64,000 nt of DNA, taken from Macrostomum hystrix (lineage: Eukaryota > Platyhelminthes > Macrostomidae). The notes beneath the pieces were generated by a model. That model was given only the letters and a program-made list of their open reading frames with translations, searched no databases and was not told where the DNA came from. The position numbers were made by a program, and so were the translations under genes. Below, piece after piece: positions 32,656 to 44,132 of the stretch. Position 1 is the stretch's first letter. Every line of letters starts with the position of its first letter. Location: assembly GCA_950097015.1 (NCBI GenBank), contig CATNEN010000011.1:6340001-6404000 (forward strand), written 5' to 3'.

Positions 32656-33317
32656 CTACGAGTAGAATGTTTGAATTTTTCATTGACGCATCATTTAACG
32701 GCATCTGACCAACAACAGCTCAGGGGTGTACAATCGCCTTTCTCGTCGGCTGAGAGTGTACACTCTCTTCACTGTCACTCTGCCTTTGGGGTTACCTCTC
32801 AAGGGCGCAGATTTTAGCTCTCAAAGACAAGCCCACCAAGCCTTCTCTCCACGGTTGCACTAATTCGCGGATTCGAACTCATGACGTTTGGTGCGAGAAT
32901 TTCTTTTTTCTCTCTTTAAATTTTTTTTCTCTCTTTAAATTTCTTTTTTCTACTATAAGTAGGTGAATGCGGATTTTAAACTATATAATTTTAAGTTGGC
33001 CGCGAAAATGTTATTTGTTTCCAAGAAAGCCTGAGATATGATTATCACAGAAAACTCAGGGCACCAGCTTTAACGAGTTCTTCAGGAATCTATTAGTATT
33101 TTAATTATTCCAAATAGTCTAGATTGAAAAACAAATTGTAAGCAAATTAGTAAAATTACATTGTCAATCCATAGGTTTATTCTGGGGTCGTTCAAAGGTC
33201 ACAAAACCCTGAAAGATTCGATTTGAGATCGACATAACCGGCACGAGAGCAGCCATTAACATTTAAATGGCTGCTCTTAAATTCTTATTCAAAAGGTGAT
33301 GACCAAAAGAAACTCAC
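32656..33317 (-). other. Probable 5' UTR intron of the universal stress protein gene
   Basis: Bounded by AAAG|GTGAGT (minus strand, GT at 33317-33316) and CGTAG ending at 32656, nine bases before the start codon. It contains a SINE relic and T-rich simple sequence. Whether it is a conventional intron or an outron is not decided by the sequence. Confidence 0.45.
32722..32902 (-). mobile_element. tRNA-derived SINE, family 1, diverged fragment
   Basis: Reverse-oriented copy retaining gtgacagtgaa, ccttgagagg relative, gagaaggcttggtgggc and a B-box-like gagttcgaatccgcg. It is more diverged than other copies. Confidence 0.65.
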
Positions 33318-33399
33318 CTTTAAATTTTCTTGTCAGTCAAGATAAGACGAAGCAGTAGGAAGGGGTTTCTGTTCTCTGCTGTTTCTCGGCAGTCTGAGT

Positions 33400-34360
33400 T
33401 CCCTCCGCTGTAAATATGCGAGTATCCGGGCAAGGCTGGCCCTTCCTGACAGATCTCTGATAGGCGGGGTCTGTGGGATCTTGAGGAGATCAAGGAGCGA
33501 GGAAGAAGGCAAAGGGGCGTTCTGGGGATCTCAGGCTGAGCTCTGCATGGAGGGGGATTTGAGGTAAGTCGATGGGAGCTGCAGTCCCACCCCTATAGAA
33601 ATCCCCAACTATCCTAGCTAGGGCCTGGTAGTCTGTCAGTCTTGCCATTGGTTGGCGCACTCGCCCTCACTCTAGCCCAACTTCCAATTCCCCTTCCCAC
33701 CATTCCCCATGGCTGCTCTGTCCCTGACCTAATTCAAATAATCCCCCCCCCAGCCCCTGCTGAGGAAATAGGGGAGAGAAGAAGAGAGGGGAGAATTATA
33801 AATGTAGGGAGAGGAAGGGCCTTGGCTGTGAAATCGATCGACAGTTTGGGAGCAGGGGGGCTGTATTGACCCAACCTAAGCCAGCGCTAGTGCTTGTACA
33901 GTGCCTGGCGATGAGAGGGCAGGGATAGAGGGTTGGGGAGATTAGCGGGAAAGCGCGTGCACAGCTATACAGCTGGCCGTACACTGGGCATGAGTACGGC
34001 TTCGATTCTGCTGCTGCTGCTGACAGTGAAGAGTGGTAAAGAGAGGGATAGACTTGTAGGCCCTCTAAATAATGCAGGCGGGATGTACACTGCCAGTAAA
34101 TCCGGGGGTTGGAGAGGGAAGAGGGGAGAGAGACGGAGAGAGAAAGAGTGGGCCAGCCTTCCCCATGGCGATATATTTTTGGTCGCTATATTCCGGCCCC
34201 TCCCATGCAAACCACGGCCAACCCCGCAAAAAGGCTCCACTGCTGCCGCTGACGCTGCTGAAACTATATTGAAGCCACTAAAAGAAGGTTAATATAATAA
34301 TTTCAGCATTCAATAAAAGAAAAGTTTCTTAATCCGATCGGCTTAACTCGAAGCTATATA
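33400..34360. promoter_or_regulatory. Divergent 5' region between the stress protein and G-gamma genes
   Basis: GC-rich compared with its surroundings, with C-rich, G-rich and GA-rich tracts. It lies between the presumed first exon of the stress protein gene (minus) and the 5' UTR exon of the G-gamma gene (plus). No TATA box was chosen with confidence. No coding potential: the short ORFs here overlap each other on both strands. Confidence 0.35.
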
Positions 34361-34467
34361 GGTGAGTATACACTCTGTTGGTCTTTTGGGCACCTAGATT
34401 ATATTAAATATGCAATTTCTGTGTGCAATTTCTGCATCACCAATTAACAATTCCAGCCAGCAAGACA

Positions 34468-34668
34468 ATGTCCTCGATCGCTCAGCAGAAGAAGATCGTA
34501 GAGCAGCTGCGAGTTGAAGCGGGCATGGCCCGGAAGCCGGTGTCCGAGTGCGTCCGGGACATGGTCCAGTTCATGGAGAGCAACAGGGACAAAGACTTCA
34601 TTGTGTCCGGCTTCGCATCAAAGAAGGACAACCCATTCCAGGAGAAGGGCGGCTGTCTGGTGCTGTGA
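34468..34668 (+). CDS. Heterotrimeric G-protein gamma subunit
   Basis: A 66-residue gamma subunit, normal for the family, which pairs with G-beta at the plasma membrane. It has the N-terminal helix that coils with G-beta (KKIVEQLRVEAGM, then KPVS), the conserved NPFQEKGG stretch and a C-terminal CAAX box CLVL. The final Leu predicts geranylgeranylation. The coding sequence is a single exon. A 5' UTR intron is likely: donor TATAG|GTGAGT after 34361, acceptor ATTCCAG ending at 34456, only 11 bases before the ATG. Confidence 0.95.
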   Translation: MSSIAQQKKIVEQLRVEAGMARKPVSECVRDMVQFMESNRDKDFIVSGFASKKDNPFQEKGGCLVL

Positions 34669-35750
34669 TGCACCGCTGCGATGACCGTTTGGGCAGTTCT
34701 CGGGCTAATTTTTTATTGAAACCAGTCTCTGTGCAAGATAACTAACTTGATTTCTTCTATAACAAATTTATAATACCAATATAAGAGTAGTCAGCAGTAA
34801 TACAGTAACTGGATTGTAAGTAAAAACTACATAATGTAAATATTTATTAAATTATAATACAGTACAAAACAGAGCTATAGTTATAGCAGGTTGGTACTCC
34901 AAGAAAGTCTATCATTTAATTGCTATAGTAATTTAGTAATACAAGTCAGCATACTAGTTATATCTAACGAACTTTACAAATACGTATACATACGAGTATA
35001 CTATAAGTACACCACGTTGAAGTAGCCTAGCTGTTTTCAATTATTGAACATTTTTGTGCGCAATAGTTCTATTTATATTTATGGCAAACAATTTCGCAGC
35101 CCGATACATTCTCAGAAGCATCAAGGTAAATCCAATAATGATTTATTTCCTCGGCAATTCTTAAGCCTAGAATTAGAAACCTGCTATATGTACTTTTACT
35201 ATTTATTCTATTTTGACAAGCTAAACCGGAACGTAATTGATGGCGACAGACAAGGCGAACACACAATAATTTTTAATATTTTTCGTTTTTGTTAACGCAC
35301 AACTATCACTCATATACTCGAAAATATGATTACACATCGCTGTTTATTGAGCAAACGGACTATACTGAAATCTTATAAATTTATAACTATTTGTTTTACG
35401 AATTAAAAAATACTTTTTATCTAATTTATCGTCTATTTCAACAAACGAATGCTAAAAATGACTCTGATTTTTATTTTACTATTCTGCGTTGTTAACAAAA
35501 GCAAGTTTTCATTTGCAATAATTGATCAATAAAGTTACATTTCTTTTTCGCATTATTTATGCTTTGAGTCACTTGTTCCACCAAGTCAATTGCCTAGTAA
35601 TCATAGTAACTTATATAACTGCCTTTACTGAGGCTTAATATTGCTTGTTTAATACATGAAAATATATAATTCTAAACAATGCATACTAAAACATATACTC
35701 AAAAAACATTTTGCTAAAAGTAATTTCGTTCATCGATTATATATACTATA
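34669..35750. other. AT-rich 3' flank, nothing recognised
   Basis: Contains the G-gamma 3' UTR. An ATTAAA at about 34846 and an AATAAA at about 35527 are possible poly(A) signals, but neither can be assigned. There is no coding potential. Confidence 0.5.
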
Positions 35751-35756
35751 GAAATA

Positions 35757-35830
35757 TTGTTGGGAATCGACCCCCCGACCTTCGAGTCATGAGACAGACG
35801 CTATAGCAAATAACTATTGAATCTTTGAAG
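35757..35830 (-). mobile_element. Head fragment of SINE family 2
   Basis: On the minus strand, agcgtctgtctcatgactcg followed by aaggtcggggggtcgattcc matches the tRNA-like heads near 41560 and 54740. Only the head is recognisable. Confidence 0.5.
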
Positions 35831-36559
35831 CTCCTAGCTGCACAGTACTGAATTAAGCCGTTGCAGTCTTAATTCACAGCAATATTATGTAACATTAAAT
35901 TTTCTTAGTTAAAAACAATTTGGCAGTTATTTGTGAGGCCTATTACACAATTGCATCTCCAATTCTGGAGATAGTTGAGGCAATTGAGCTTGTGTACAAG
36001 CCCAGCTGATGAGGAGTGGTCAGTCCATCACTTCCACTTTCTTAAGTGTGGATCCGATCTTGCAGCAGCTTGAGCTTGTTGAGCTTGAACTCAAGTCCGC
36101 GTCGGTTAACAAGAGATTGACAGGAGCAAATCACTTAGCTTGCTTTCAGTCAACAATGTCCCCACTTTTTATTTTCGCCGTGACAAAAATCCTAACGATT
36201 CTAAATCCGGGGTTTTATGAGCAGTTGAAACTAAAGAACAAGACAAAGGATAAGCGAATTTTACGTAAGACTCAACTCCTTTGACTAGCAAATTCGTCAG
36301 ACGAAGGCACTGGTCTGACGCGACTATAAAACCACTTCTAATAGAACTCAGTCGCTACAGTTGCTCTGGCGGACATTGTACAGACATGGAATTGATACCA
36401 CTTTGACTCCGAAAAGCTGATGCTACATTGTGGAGTATTTTCCTTTCGCTTTGTGTTCTCGAGTTTTGATGCTTCAAAAAGCACGTCATTCTAAATTGAC
36501 AGATGTGAAAATTGGTCTGAGCTCTTTAATCAGTTCTTTTATTTCTTTCCAATTCATTC

Positions 36560-37696
36560 GCGGCAATCCGAACAGGCTCACAAGCTGCTCAGACCTCCGA
36601 GCGCTACTTCGGATCCGGATCGAGTGTCTGGCAGAGTGCATGAAGAGCGGCTGCGTCCTGGCTTCGCTCATCGCCAGCTCTGGCGTCTGCCAACTGCTGC
36701 AGCTGATCGATGCATCTCTGGGTCCGGGACCGTCAGGAACTCACGTGCAGAGACTCGTGGGCTCCGAGCCAGGAGCCAGTCTTTGGAAGGCTGAGAACTT
36801 TGAGCAGCTGGTCATCATGCGACAGCTAAACATCACCTTCACGTTTACCAGTGAGTTGATTTTCCTTTATTCAGGATCTGTATTCTAGTCGCAGAGTGCA
36901 GTATAGTAGTCCTTGCTACTACTATTGACCTACTGCACGCTGATTTTCCCCAGACAGCAGCTCGGTTTGGACCGGCTTCGTGCAGTCCGTGCCTCCTAAC
37001 CGGCTGCTACTCAATCGAGGTGTCGGGCGCCAGTGGCGGCAGCAAATACGTTCTCTGGTAAGGCTGGCGGCAGAGGCGCCTTCGTGTCGGGCCGATTCGT
37101 CCTTACAGCCGGCACCGCCCTGACCATTGTGGTCGGACAGGCGGGCGGCCCGCCGATGAATATGTACTCGGGAGGCGGCGGCGGAGGCGGCAGCTTCGTG
37201 TACCGGACTGTGGACGGACAACTTCTTGTCCGGGACCTTCGGAGCTAATGGCGAGTACAAACATTTATTTCTCTGAGAGAGGACTTCAGCCACCTTCAAC
37301 CAGATGTTGATTCCGCCGATTGTATGTCTGCCAGGAGAAGTTGGACCAAACGGCACGGACGTGAGCCTGTATGGAAGCTCAGTCAGTCACGGAGGCGTCG
37401 ATGGACAGCCGGGATTCAACGATCCGAGTGTGATGTCCACCACCCACTTCCATGGAGGCTGTGGTGCTTGCTGGCTGGGCCGGCCTGTGAACCCACGACG
37501 GAGCTCTGACGACAGCGACATAGGCGGCAGTCGGTCCGAAGGCTGGGTTGGAGGGCTTCCGGGCGGGACCAACACCGGTGTTGGCGGCTTTGGTGGTGAT
37601 GGCGCCGGGGCTGCGCTGAATAATTATTGGAGGGCCTCAGGCACTGGTGGCGGCTTCAGCGGAGGAGGCACTGTGTACCTCGCTGTAAATTCATGA
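36560..37696 (+). pseudogene. Broken inverted copy of the PAN/glycine-rich protein gene
   Basis: Diverged duplicate, on the opposite strand, of the gene at 39418-43741. The PAN-like exon is recognisable from about 36600 to 36850 (ECMKSGC, SGVCQLLQLIDAS) and keeps its splice donor ACCA|GTGAGT. The next exon starts after CCCCAG at about 36952 but is disrupted. It has lost bases before the CYSIEV-equivalent site, gained a base near 37047, and lost the end that reads LLAAAGGGGSG in the intact gene. The last exon (about 37330-37696) is still open for about 120 codons. The retained intron position shows DNA-level duplication, not retrocopying. The intron between the first two exons is about 100 bp here and 1.5 kb in the intact gene. 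Confidence 0.75.
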
Positions 37697-37779
37697 CTAT
37701 TTCACGTTGCTGTTGTTGTTCATATTTGTAATCAATTTGACTGGACGCGTTGTTGACCAATGTAGTAGTGTGTTCTGCT

Positions 37780-38125
37780 TATTGGGAGGGCGTCCCAAAA
37801 GTTCCCGGAATTTCTAATCATTAGTTGACTTGATCAATTCTCACGGGTATAGGGGCGAATTTGAGAAAAAATGTATTAGTCTTATAATTCCGAATTGCTC
37901 AGGTGCCACTGAGCAGAAAGCTCAAGGCTGATGTGTAGAACGATCGGGTCAGAAGCCTAAGAAGAAGGGGCTTCTGAGAGGTCGTATCTTCGCCCACCGT
38001 CATGAAATCGAGGCCCGACTCGTCATGGCTCTCCTGCGCCATATGCCACGCTATGGACTTTGCCAGTGCCATTGATGACATGCACACGCGGTGGCGGAAA
38101 CGCGTTGAACAGTCTGTGGACTGAC
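37780..38125 (+). mobile_element. Remnant of a mariner-like transposon
   Basis: At about 37945-38115, translation with one frameshift gives KKKGLLRGRIF, then a frame with IDDMHTRWRKRVEQ. That is the pattern of the C-terminus of Tc1/mariner DDE transposases (K-x-LRGR-F ... RW-K-V). Upstream, at about 37785, gggcgtcccaaaagttcccg resembles a mariner terminal repeat. It is too damaged to be active. Confidence 0.5.
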
Positions 38126-38214
38126 TACGTTGGAAGCTCAGGAAAGCAGACAAAATCTTAGTGGTTGTCATTTGTTATCTGTCAAATATTTTGCACGCTT
38201 GAATTTTTCACTAA

Positions 38215-38402
38215 ATTTTAAGACAGAGGTGCTGACCGAGGTGCTGTCCGACAGTCTAGCGGACCTGACGTGCCGCGGCGCAGACGGGCAGATCATCTCG
38301 CTCGAACGCTGCCAGCGGTTCACCTATCTCGGCGGAGCCAGATACTTCGCCGAAGCCAAAATCCCTGGCTCATTGCTTTGCTTTTTAACGAGGCGAAACT
38401 GA
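38215..38402 (+). other. Exon-like GC-rich ORF, unidentified
   Basis: An open stretch of about 60 codons following an acceptor-like TTTTAAG. Its composition is GC-rich against AT-rich neighbours, with residues LADLTCRGADGQIISLERC. The LTC-x-GQ-ISI pattern is faintly like SUEL/rhamnose-binding lectin modules, but this cannot be claimed. It may be an exon of the duplicated pseudogene or unrelated. Confidence 0.25.
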
Positions 38403-39417
38403 CTGGCATTTTGGTTTTGGCGGAGTCAAATTTTGGGAAATTGCAGTCATCCAATGCCAACTACCAAATTGGTTTGTTAGGCTACAGTAAGCTATACTCT
38501 TCTTACTAACTTCTAGTGTAAAACTACTGCAATAGGCTACTATCAGTAGTTTAAAATATAGATTAGGATATTTATTATCAAATATAAACTAAGGCACATT
38601 CAGTAGAAAGCAGGCATGATGTAGCGAAATATACAAATCCAAACTCGAAGTCTCCCACCTCGACACCTAGCGATACAGGTAACAGCAGTTTCTTCCGCGT
38701 TGTGCATCATTCTACAGTAGCTGACAGCAATAAACATTCTGTTTATAATTTTCAAAATGATGAAAACCTGATTGAAAACTTGACTGCATGCCTGAACGGT
38801 CAGGAAACAGCTCTCTTGTACATCTCCAGGTTTGCAAAGCTTCAAATGTGCCCCCGTTTTGACATATTTCATTAAGATTTCATTAAAGCCTGTTTGCCAT
38901 GCAAATTCAAATCTTTTTACCTCACAGATATCTTAGAAATCTCAGCTACCTTTGATTCTTCCAGTATTTGCAGTATCTGACAGTGACTGCCTGTGGAAAC
39001 TCTGCAAGGGGCGCAGCTGAGATTTCATGGAAATTAGTTGCACAAGGTCGCAAATTCTGTGCAGATTCTGAAATTCCATCAGACCCATTGCGGACTGTCA
39101 ATATAGCCTCACAACTTCATCGCTGCAGGTCGATTCTGTTTGTGGGTGCAGTTTTGTTTTATTTTTTCTATCAACAACTTTCGTACTTCACACGCTTTCC
39201 TAGCTTGTGCCTGCATACGGTATCTGTGTGCGTGTGATCATTATTAAATATTATACGGTGACACTACTAAATATTCGAGTGTGAGTGTAGTAAATGAATC
39301 ATTCTATAAACTTGTATGCTTAGATCAAACAGATATTTTAGTTATTTTTTGTTGTCCATCACAAGTTACTCACTCGCTACTGACCGGAGAAAATAGCTGC
39401 ATTCTGCGACATCAGCT
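38403..39417. other. Intergenic, nothing recognised
   Basis: AT-rich sequence holding the 3' flank of the glycine-rich protein gene (minus strand). A short match to the SINE-1 tail (cggtatctgtgtgcgtgtg) is at about 39217-39235. Confidence 0.5.
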
Positions 39418-42400
39418 TCAGTTGCACTTTTGATCCAACAGCGGGTTGATCAGCTGGATTGCCACCTGGCCATGCTCACCAGCGCTGCCACCTGTGACAC
39501 CACGACAGCCTCCGCCACCGCAGAAGGAGCCGCCGCCACCTCCAGGGTAGCTGCAGACGTACCCGGAGCCGCCGCCGCTGAAACCACCGCCAGCTCCAGG
39601 AGCTCCCCAGTGGAGATTCCAAACTCCCCCGCCGCCACCGCCACCGAAGCCGCCGTCTCCGGTGTTGTTTCCGCCAGCCGATCCGCCCAGCCAGCCTTCG
39701 GACCGACTGCCGCCTCTGTCGCCATCGTTAGAGCTCCGTCGTTGATTCACGGGCCTTCCAAGCCAGCCGGCACCGCAGCCTGCGTGGTTGTGAGTTGCGG
39801 ACATGGCGGCTGGGTTGTTGAACCCCGGCTGTCCGTCGATGCCTCCGTGGCTGACTGGGCTTCCATACGGGTTCACGTCCGTGCCGTTCGGTCCAGCTTC
39901 TCCAGGCATTCCTGTAGATTTAGAACGTAAACAAAGACTGCTATGAATGCTTAATAATAATAATAATAATAATTGCAGGAGGGCTGCAGGCAATGGCACA
40001 TAATTTTATGACACTAGACCTGCAGCCAGCGAGGAGGCAATTCTGCCCATTTCGCTGACTCCTAAGCACAAACACACACAGACACCGTACACAGGCACAC
40101 GCTCACACAGGTGTGTACATCTGCCCTGACTTTCTCATCGTCAGGCAGTGTACACTGTCACTGTGCCTTGGAGGTTGGCCCTCAAGGGCGTAAATTGCAC
40201 GACAAGCCCTCAAGCCTTCTCTCCGCGGCTGCGCCCCAAATAAATGTGGCCTCGCCGTAGAATCGAACTTAGGGACCGTGGTGCGAGAGGCAAACCCGTT
40301 AACTGCTTTGCCAACGACCCCCTGTGTAACACACTAAAAGTGGGGAACGAACCTCGCGCTGGCAGACCGAGACCGGTTTCTGTCTTGTTTGGCTTGTTTG
40401 CCTTCGTCAGTCAGCCATAGCCACACGCAGTCCTCTCCCACCACTCTCAGTGTGCACAGAAGTCTCTTTTAACCTTGCCATTTTTATGGCGATATTTTTT
40501 TGTGTTATGTGAGACTTTTGCAGCCAAGTCTTTGCTTTTCTACTGTTCTCAGTAGTCTGAATTGTATCTCTCACAGCCTGCTATGAATGCTTTAACAGAG
40601 ACTTTTATGTCTTTGGCCTACGAATGAGCAGAGGAAAGGCGCCGCTTCTCGCAAAACAAGAAGTACGAGCGTAATATAGTAATAATAGTAGTAGCAGTAG
40701 TGCTAGTATATACTAGTACTAGTAGTAGTAGTAAAAGCATTAAACAATGATTATAAAGAAAAATATTTTACTATCACTACTACAAGTGTCACAGAGACTT
40801 GTTAGAAACACAATACGAGAGATATTATTCTCACACAGAGGGATCTTAGTGCATATTTAGGCACAAAAGCCCTGAAGAAGTGCAATTATAATTTTTCAAA
40901 TTTCGCTTCTGTCAACTGTCAATTGTCACTCGTCGAATTGTCAAGTTGCGTCAAGTTTTATGCAATTTATTTTTTTCTTGAATTGTTGCTTGTCACTTGC
41001 GATTTTTTCGACAAGTGCTTTATGAAATGAGCCCCTGTACCTCTCCTTCTCATGGTACCTGAATGAAAGCATACATCTGCACTTGCCAACACTATCGTAG
41101 GTCCCGGAGCCGCCGCCACCAGCCGCAGCCAGCAGGAAGTTGTCCACAGTCCGGTACACGAAACTGCCGCCTCCGCCGCCGCCTCCCGAGTACAGAGTCG
41201 TTGGCGGGCCGCCCGCCTGTCCGACCACAATGGTCAGGGCGGTGCCGGCTGTCAGGATGAATCGGCCCGACACGAAGGCGCCTCTGCCGCCAGCCTTGCC
41301 GGAGAACGAATTGCTGCCGCCACTGGCGCCCGACACCTCGATTGAGTAGCAGCCGGCTGATGGGATCGTCACGGACTGGACGGAGCCGTTTCGTCCCGAG
41401 CTGCTGTCTGGAAAATTGAAAAGGTGAAAAGGATTATCGATGTTCTCAATAGGGCGACTGGAAATGCTCTACTAGAGCCCAAATAATTCGGATGAAAGAA
41501 GTGAAAGCTTGGTTTTGAGCACAGTATTAGTTAACTTTTAGTGGGTTGTAGCCAAATGGACGCCGGACTCACGACTTGAAGGTCGGAGGTTCGATTGCGG
41601 ACTCCACTGGAAAAAAGTTGTCCATTAGTCCATTGTCCATACTGCACTCTGCCTAGCTTCAGTTCACCCAGGTGTTAAATGGGTACCAGCGGGGTAATTA
41701 AGGGTGGGTGTGCCTGCCGTCCCCCAGTCCATGGACTGAACAGCCGTACACAGCCTTCAGATGCGTCGCGCAATAGCTGCACCTTTGCTGTCATTAGCCC
41801 CTATCTGGCCTAATAGGGGCAGGTGAAATAAAGAATAATTATTTAAATTAGTTAAACATATTTGAGTAACTAAATTTGTCTGTTTCAGATGCGGAGAATT
41901 TCGGAAAGAATTTTTTAAGACATTTAAAACAACATACGGTCGCATCACTGATCCAGAACTGTGATAAAGTCCTTACAGACTAGACCCCTTGACTTTTTTG
42001 TGTCTTTGTCATAAGCTACACATACCTTCCCTAATTATTTTCCGCTGCCACTAGCGCCAGCATCCATCCACAGACAGATGAAGCATGTCTCAAGGTATTA
42101 GGAGGGCTTTGGTAAACCACTCGCCTATTCTCACTACAGAAACTCCGACACGCAGCTTTATTGTATTTTCTTCTGTAAAAACGTACTTTAAACTAGAACT
42201 GTTGGCTGAGACTTCCTAGGGTTACTCAAAGTCAGCCTAGCTATGAGAGGCGACACCAAGTGAAGAGCTCTGTTAAATGGTGTATGGCATGCTGAGTAAA
42301 ATTAAACAAACCCCATATTGTTTCTTCGGTGTTTGTAGGAACTAACCAAACAGTGGTAAATGTTTGCGTTGATGCAAAGATAACAGGGTAAAAAATCCCA

Positions 42401-43741
42401 GACACAGAATACACATGTGATTTCACTATAATAAATTGTAACAAAGGAGAGCATGTCCTTGTCTCTCGCACCAAGGTCCGTGAGCTCGATTCCGCGGCCA
42501 AGACACATTTATTTGGGGCGCAGCCGCGGAGAGCAGACTTAGAGGCTTGTCGTGCAATTTACGCCCTTGAGGGCCAACCTCCAAGACACAGTGAGAGTGT
42601 ACACTCACTGAGCCTGACGATGAGATAGTCAAGGGCTGATGTACACACCTGTGTGAGCGTATGCCTGCGTACAGTATCCATGTGCGTGTGCTCAGGAGTC
42701 AGCGAGATGGGCGTAATTGCCTCCTCACTGGCTGCGGGTCTAATGTCACCAAATGGTGTGCCATTGTTTTTGCAGCGCTGTGTAGTTTAAACCCATCAGT
42801 AAGTGAGTACGCTGCATGACGTCGAGAAAGCCAGGCAAGGCTGCATCTAACAATCGACGCAATGATCTGGATCGCCAACTTAAATTGCACGACCATTTCT
42901 TCCATTCGCGAATTTTTTAAATCGATGAAATTCACTTACTCCTAAACACGAAGGTAATGTTTAGCTGTCGCATGATGACCAGCTGCTCAAAGTTCTCAGC
43001 CTTCCAAAGACTGGCTCCTGGCTCGGAGCCTACGAGTCTCTGCACGTGAGTTCCTGACGGTCCCGGACCCGAAGACGCATCGATCAGCTGCAGCAGCTGG
43101 CAGACGCCGGAGCTGCCGATGAGCGAAGCCAGAACGCAGCCGCTCTTCTGACACTCTGCCAGACACTCGATCCGGGTCCTGACGCCGGTCTTGTTGACGA
43201 GCTCGGAGCTCGAGGTGTTGCCCAGCTGGAGGGGTCCATTTGCACGGATGTAGTAGCCAGAGGCACTGGTTACCTGCGAACCTAGGGCTGTGCGGAGGGG
43301 GGTGAGTGGCAGAGCGGCTAACGTGTTTGCCTCTCGCACTAATGTCCCTGAGCTCGATTCCGCGGCGAGGACCACATTCATTTGGGGCGCAGCCGCCATT
43401 GAAGGCCAACATCCAAGGCACAGTGAGTGTACACTGCCCGAGGATGAGAAAGTCAGAGCAGATGTACACACCTGAGTTAGTGTGTGCTCGGGAGAAAGCC
43501 TTCAGAGTCCAGTGTTGCGATTAGCAAGCATTTTCTTTAACGCTAAAAGAAGTTTCTAAGACAATCGGTCATTCGTGGTTCCCCGTGGTATTCCCCAGCG
43601 GAAAATAGCGTGCTATTTCTGCTTTTCATGATGAATTTATAGTGTAAAAGTTTCTCACTCACCAAGCGAGGACCCCATCGTTAGCAGGCAGGTGAGTTGA
43701 ATGCAAGTCATCTTCAGTGCCATGACAATGCCCCCGTGCAT
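39418..43741 (-). CDS. Secreted protein with PAN-like module and ALK/LTK-type glycine-rich domain
   Basis: Predicted secreted protein of 413 aa. Coding exons, minus strand: 43741-43663, 43287-42940, 41407-41087, 39911-39418; all junctions are phase 1. Exon 1 encodes a signal peptide (a second in-frame ATG is at 43723). Exon 2 has a Cys-patterned PAN/apple-like module (RIECLAECQKSGC, SGVCQLLQL). Exons 3-4 form a glycine-rich domain like that of ALK/LTK receptors (CYSIEVSGASGG, ALTIVVGQAGG, YSGGGGGGGSFVY, GAPGAGGGFSGGG, GQVAI). Unlike ALK, there is no MAM, EGF, transmembrane or kinase part: the stop follows the domain. Intron 3 appears to use a GC donor (GTTG|GCAAGT) with a normal CTACAG acceptor. 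A broken inverted paralogue lies at 36560-37696. The function is unknown; a ligand-binding or mucus/matrix role is speculation. Confidence 0.85.
39974..40322 (-). mobile_element. tRNA-derived SINE, family 1, full length
   Basis: Reverse-oriented copy in intron 3 of the glycine-rich protein gene. The 3' end (tgcaattattatta tail at 39951-39974) is at the left. The body has gacagtgtacactgcctgac and ggcgcagccgcggagaga. The head has gttaacgggtttgcctctcg. Confidence 0.9.
41548..41840 (+). mobile_element. SINE family 2, full-length copy
   Basis: tRNA-like head with A-box-like gtagccaaatggacg and B-box-like ggaggttcgattgcg. A central segment ttcacccaggtgttaaatgg follows, then ggtaattaagggtgggtg, and a tail with cagccttcagatgcgtcgcg ending in gtgaaataaag. 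The central segment also occurs in the copy at 54610-54790. It lies antisense in intron 2 of the glycine-rich protein gene. Confidence 0.8.
42452..42780 (+). mobile_element. tRNA-derived SINE, family 1, head truncated
   Basis: Shares ctctcgcaccaaggtcc, gagctcgattccgcgg, gcgcagccgcggagag and the tail through accaaatggtgtgccattg with other copies. The first 30 or so bases of the head are missing. It lies antisense in intron 2 of the glycine-rich protein gene. Confidence 0.9.
43297..43500 (+). mobile_element. tRNA-derived SINE, family 1, internally deleted
   Basis: Intact head (ggggtgagtggcagagcggc, then gcctctcgcac and gagctcgattccgcgg), with body deletions after cagccgc. It sits only 10 bp upstream of the acceptor of the PAN-like exon of the minus-strand gene, so it forms that intron's 3' end. 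Confidence 0.85.
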
Positions 43742-43808
43742 TACTGGCAGTAATTTTTTAAACAAGGAATTCGTCCTACAAGCTGCAGGATGAGGTGGCA
43801 GCAACCGG

Positions 43809-43820
43809 TCTTATAAAGGA
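43809..43820 (-). promoter_or_regulatory. TATA box of the glycine-rich protein gene
   Basis: CCTTTATAAGA on the minus strand, 70 bp upstream of the start codon at 43741. It predicts a short 5' UTR of about 45 nt. Confidence 0.55.
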
Positions 43821-44039
43821 GCAATTTTGATTTTTTAGAACGGCTCGTCAGCCAATGGGTCGCTGGCCAGACTGCAAGCTTCTCCACGAAGCCGTCCCGA
43901 CCATCTTGTCATCTTGTCTTAGATTTTCATGTTTACCCATCACTCAAAGTAAATCATTCAAAGAAATGTGCTACTAAAACTGTATTTCCTTACTTCAGGG
44001 ACTTGGCATGCTTAGGATTTCAGTGCGTTGAAAATTATG

Positions 44040-44132
44040 TGAGAAGTTAGCTCTGTGAGCAAGGAACTCTGTGAGTAGGGAACTCTGTGAGTAGGGAACT
44101 CTGTGAGTAGGGAACTCTGTGAGTAGGAACTC
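44040..44132. repeat. Short 16-bp tandem repeat
   Basis: Five copies of gggaactctgtgagta (16 bp) with small variations, in the gap upstream of the glycine-rich protein gene. Confidence 0.85.

Noticed and set aside
31472-32665. Plus-strand ORFs over the universal stress protein exons
   Set aside because: They are antisense shadows; the minus frame has the complete UspA signature and consistent splicing.
36009-36284. Plus-strand ORF as first exon of the duplicated gene
   Set aside because: It shows no similarity to exon 1 of the intact copy and no signal peptide.
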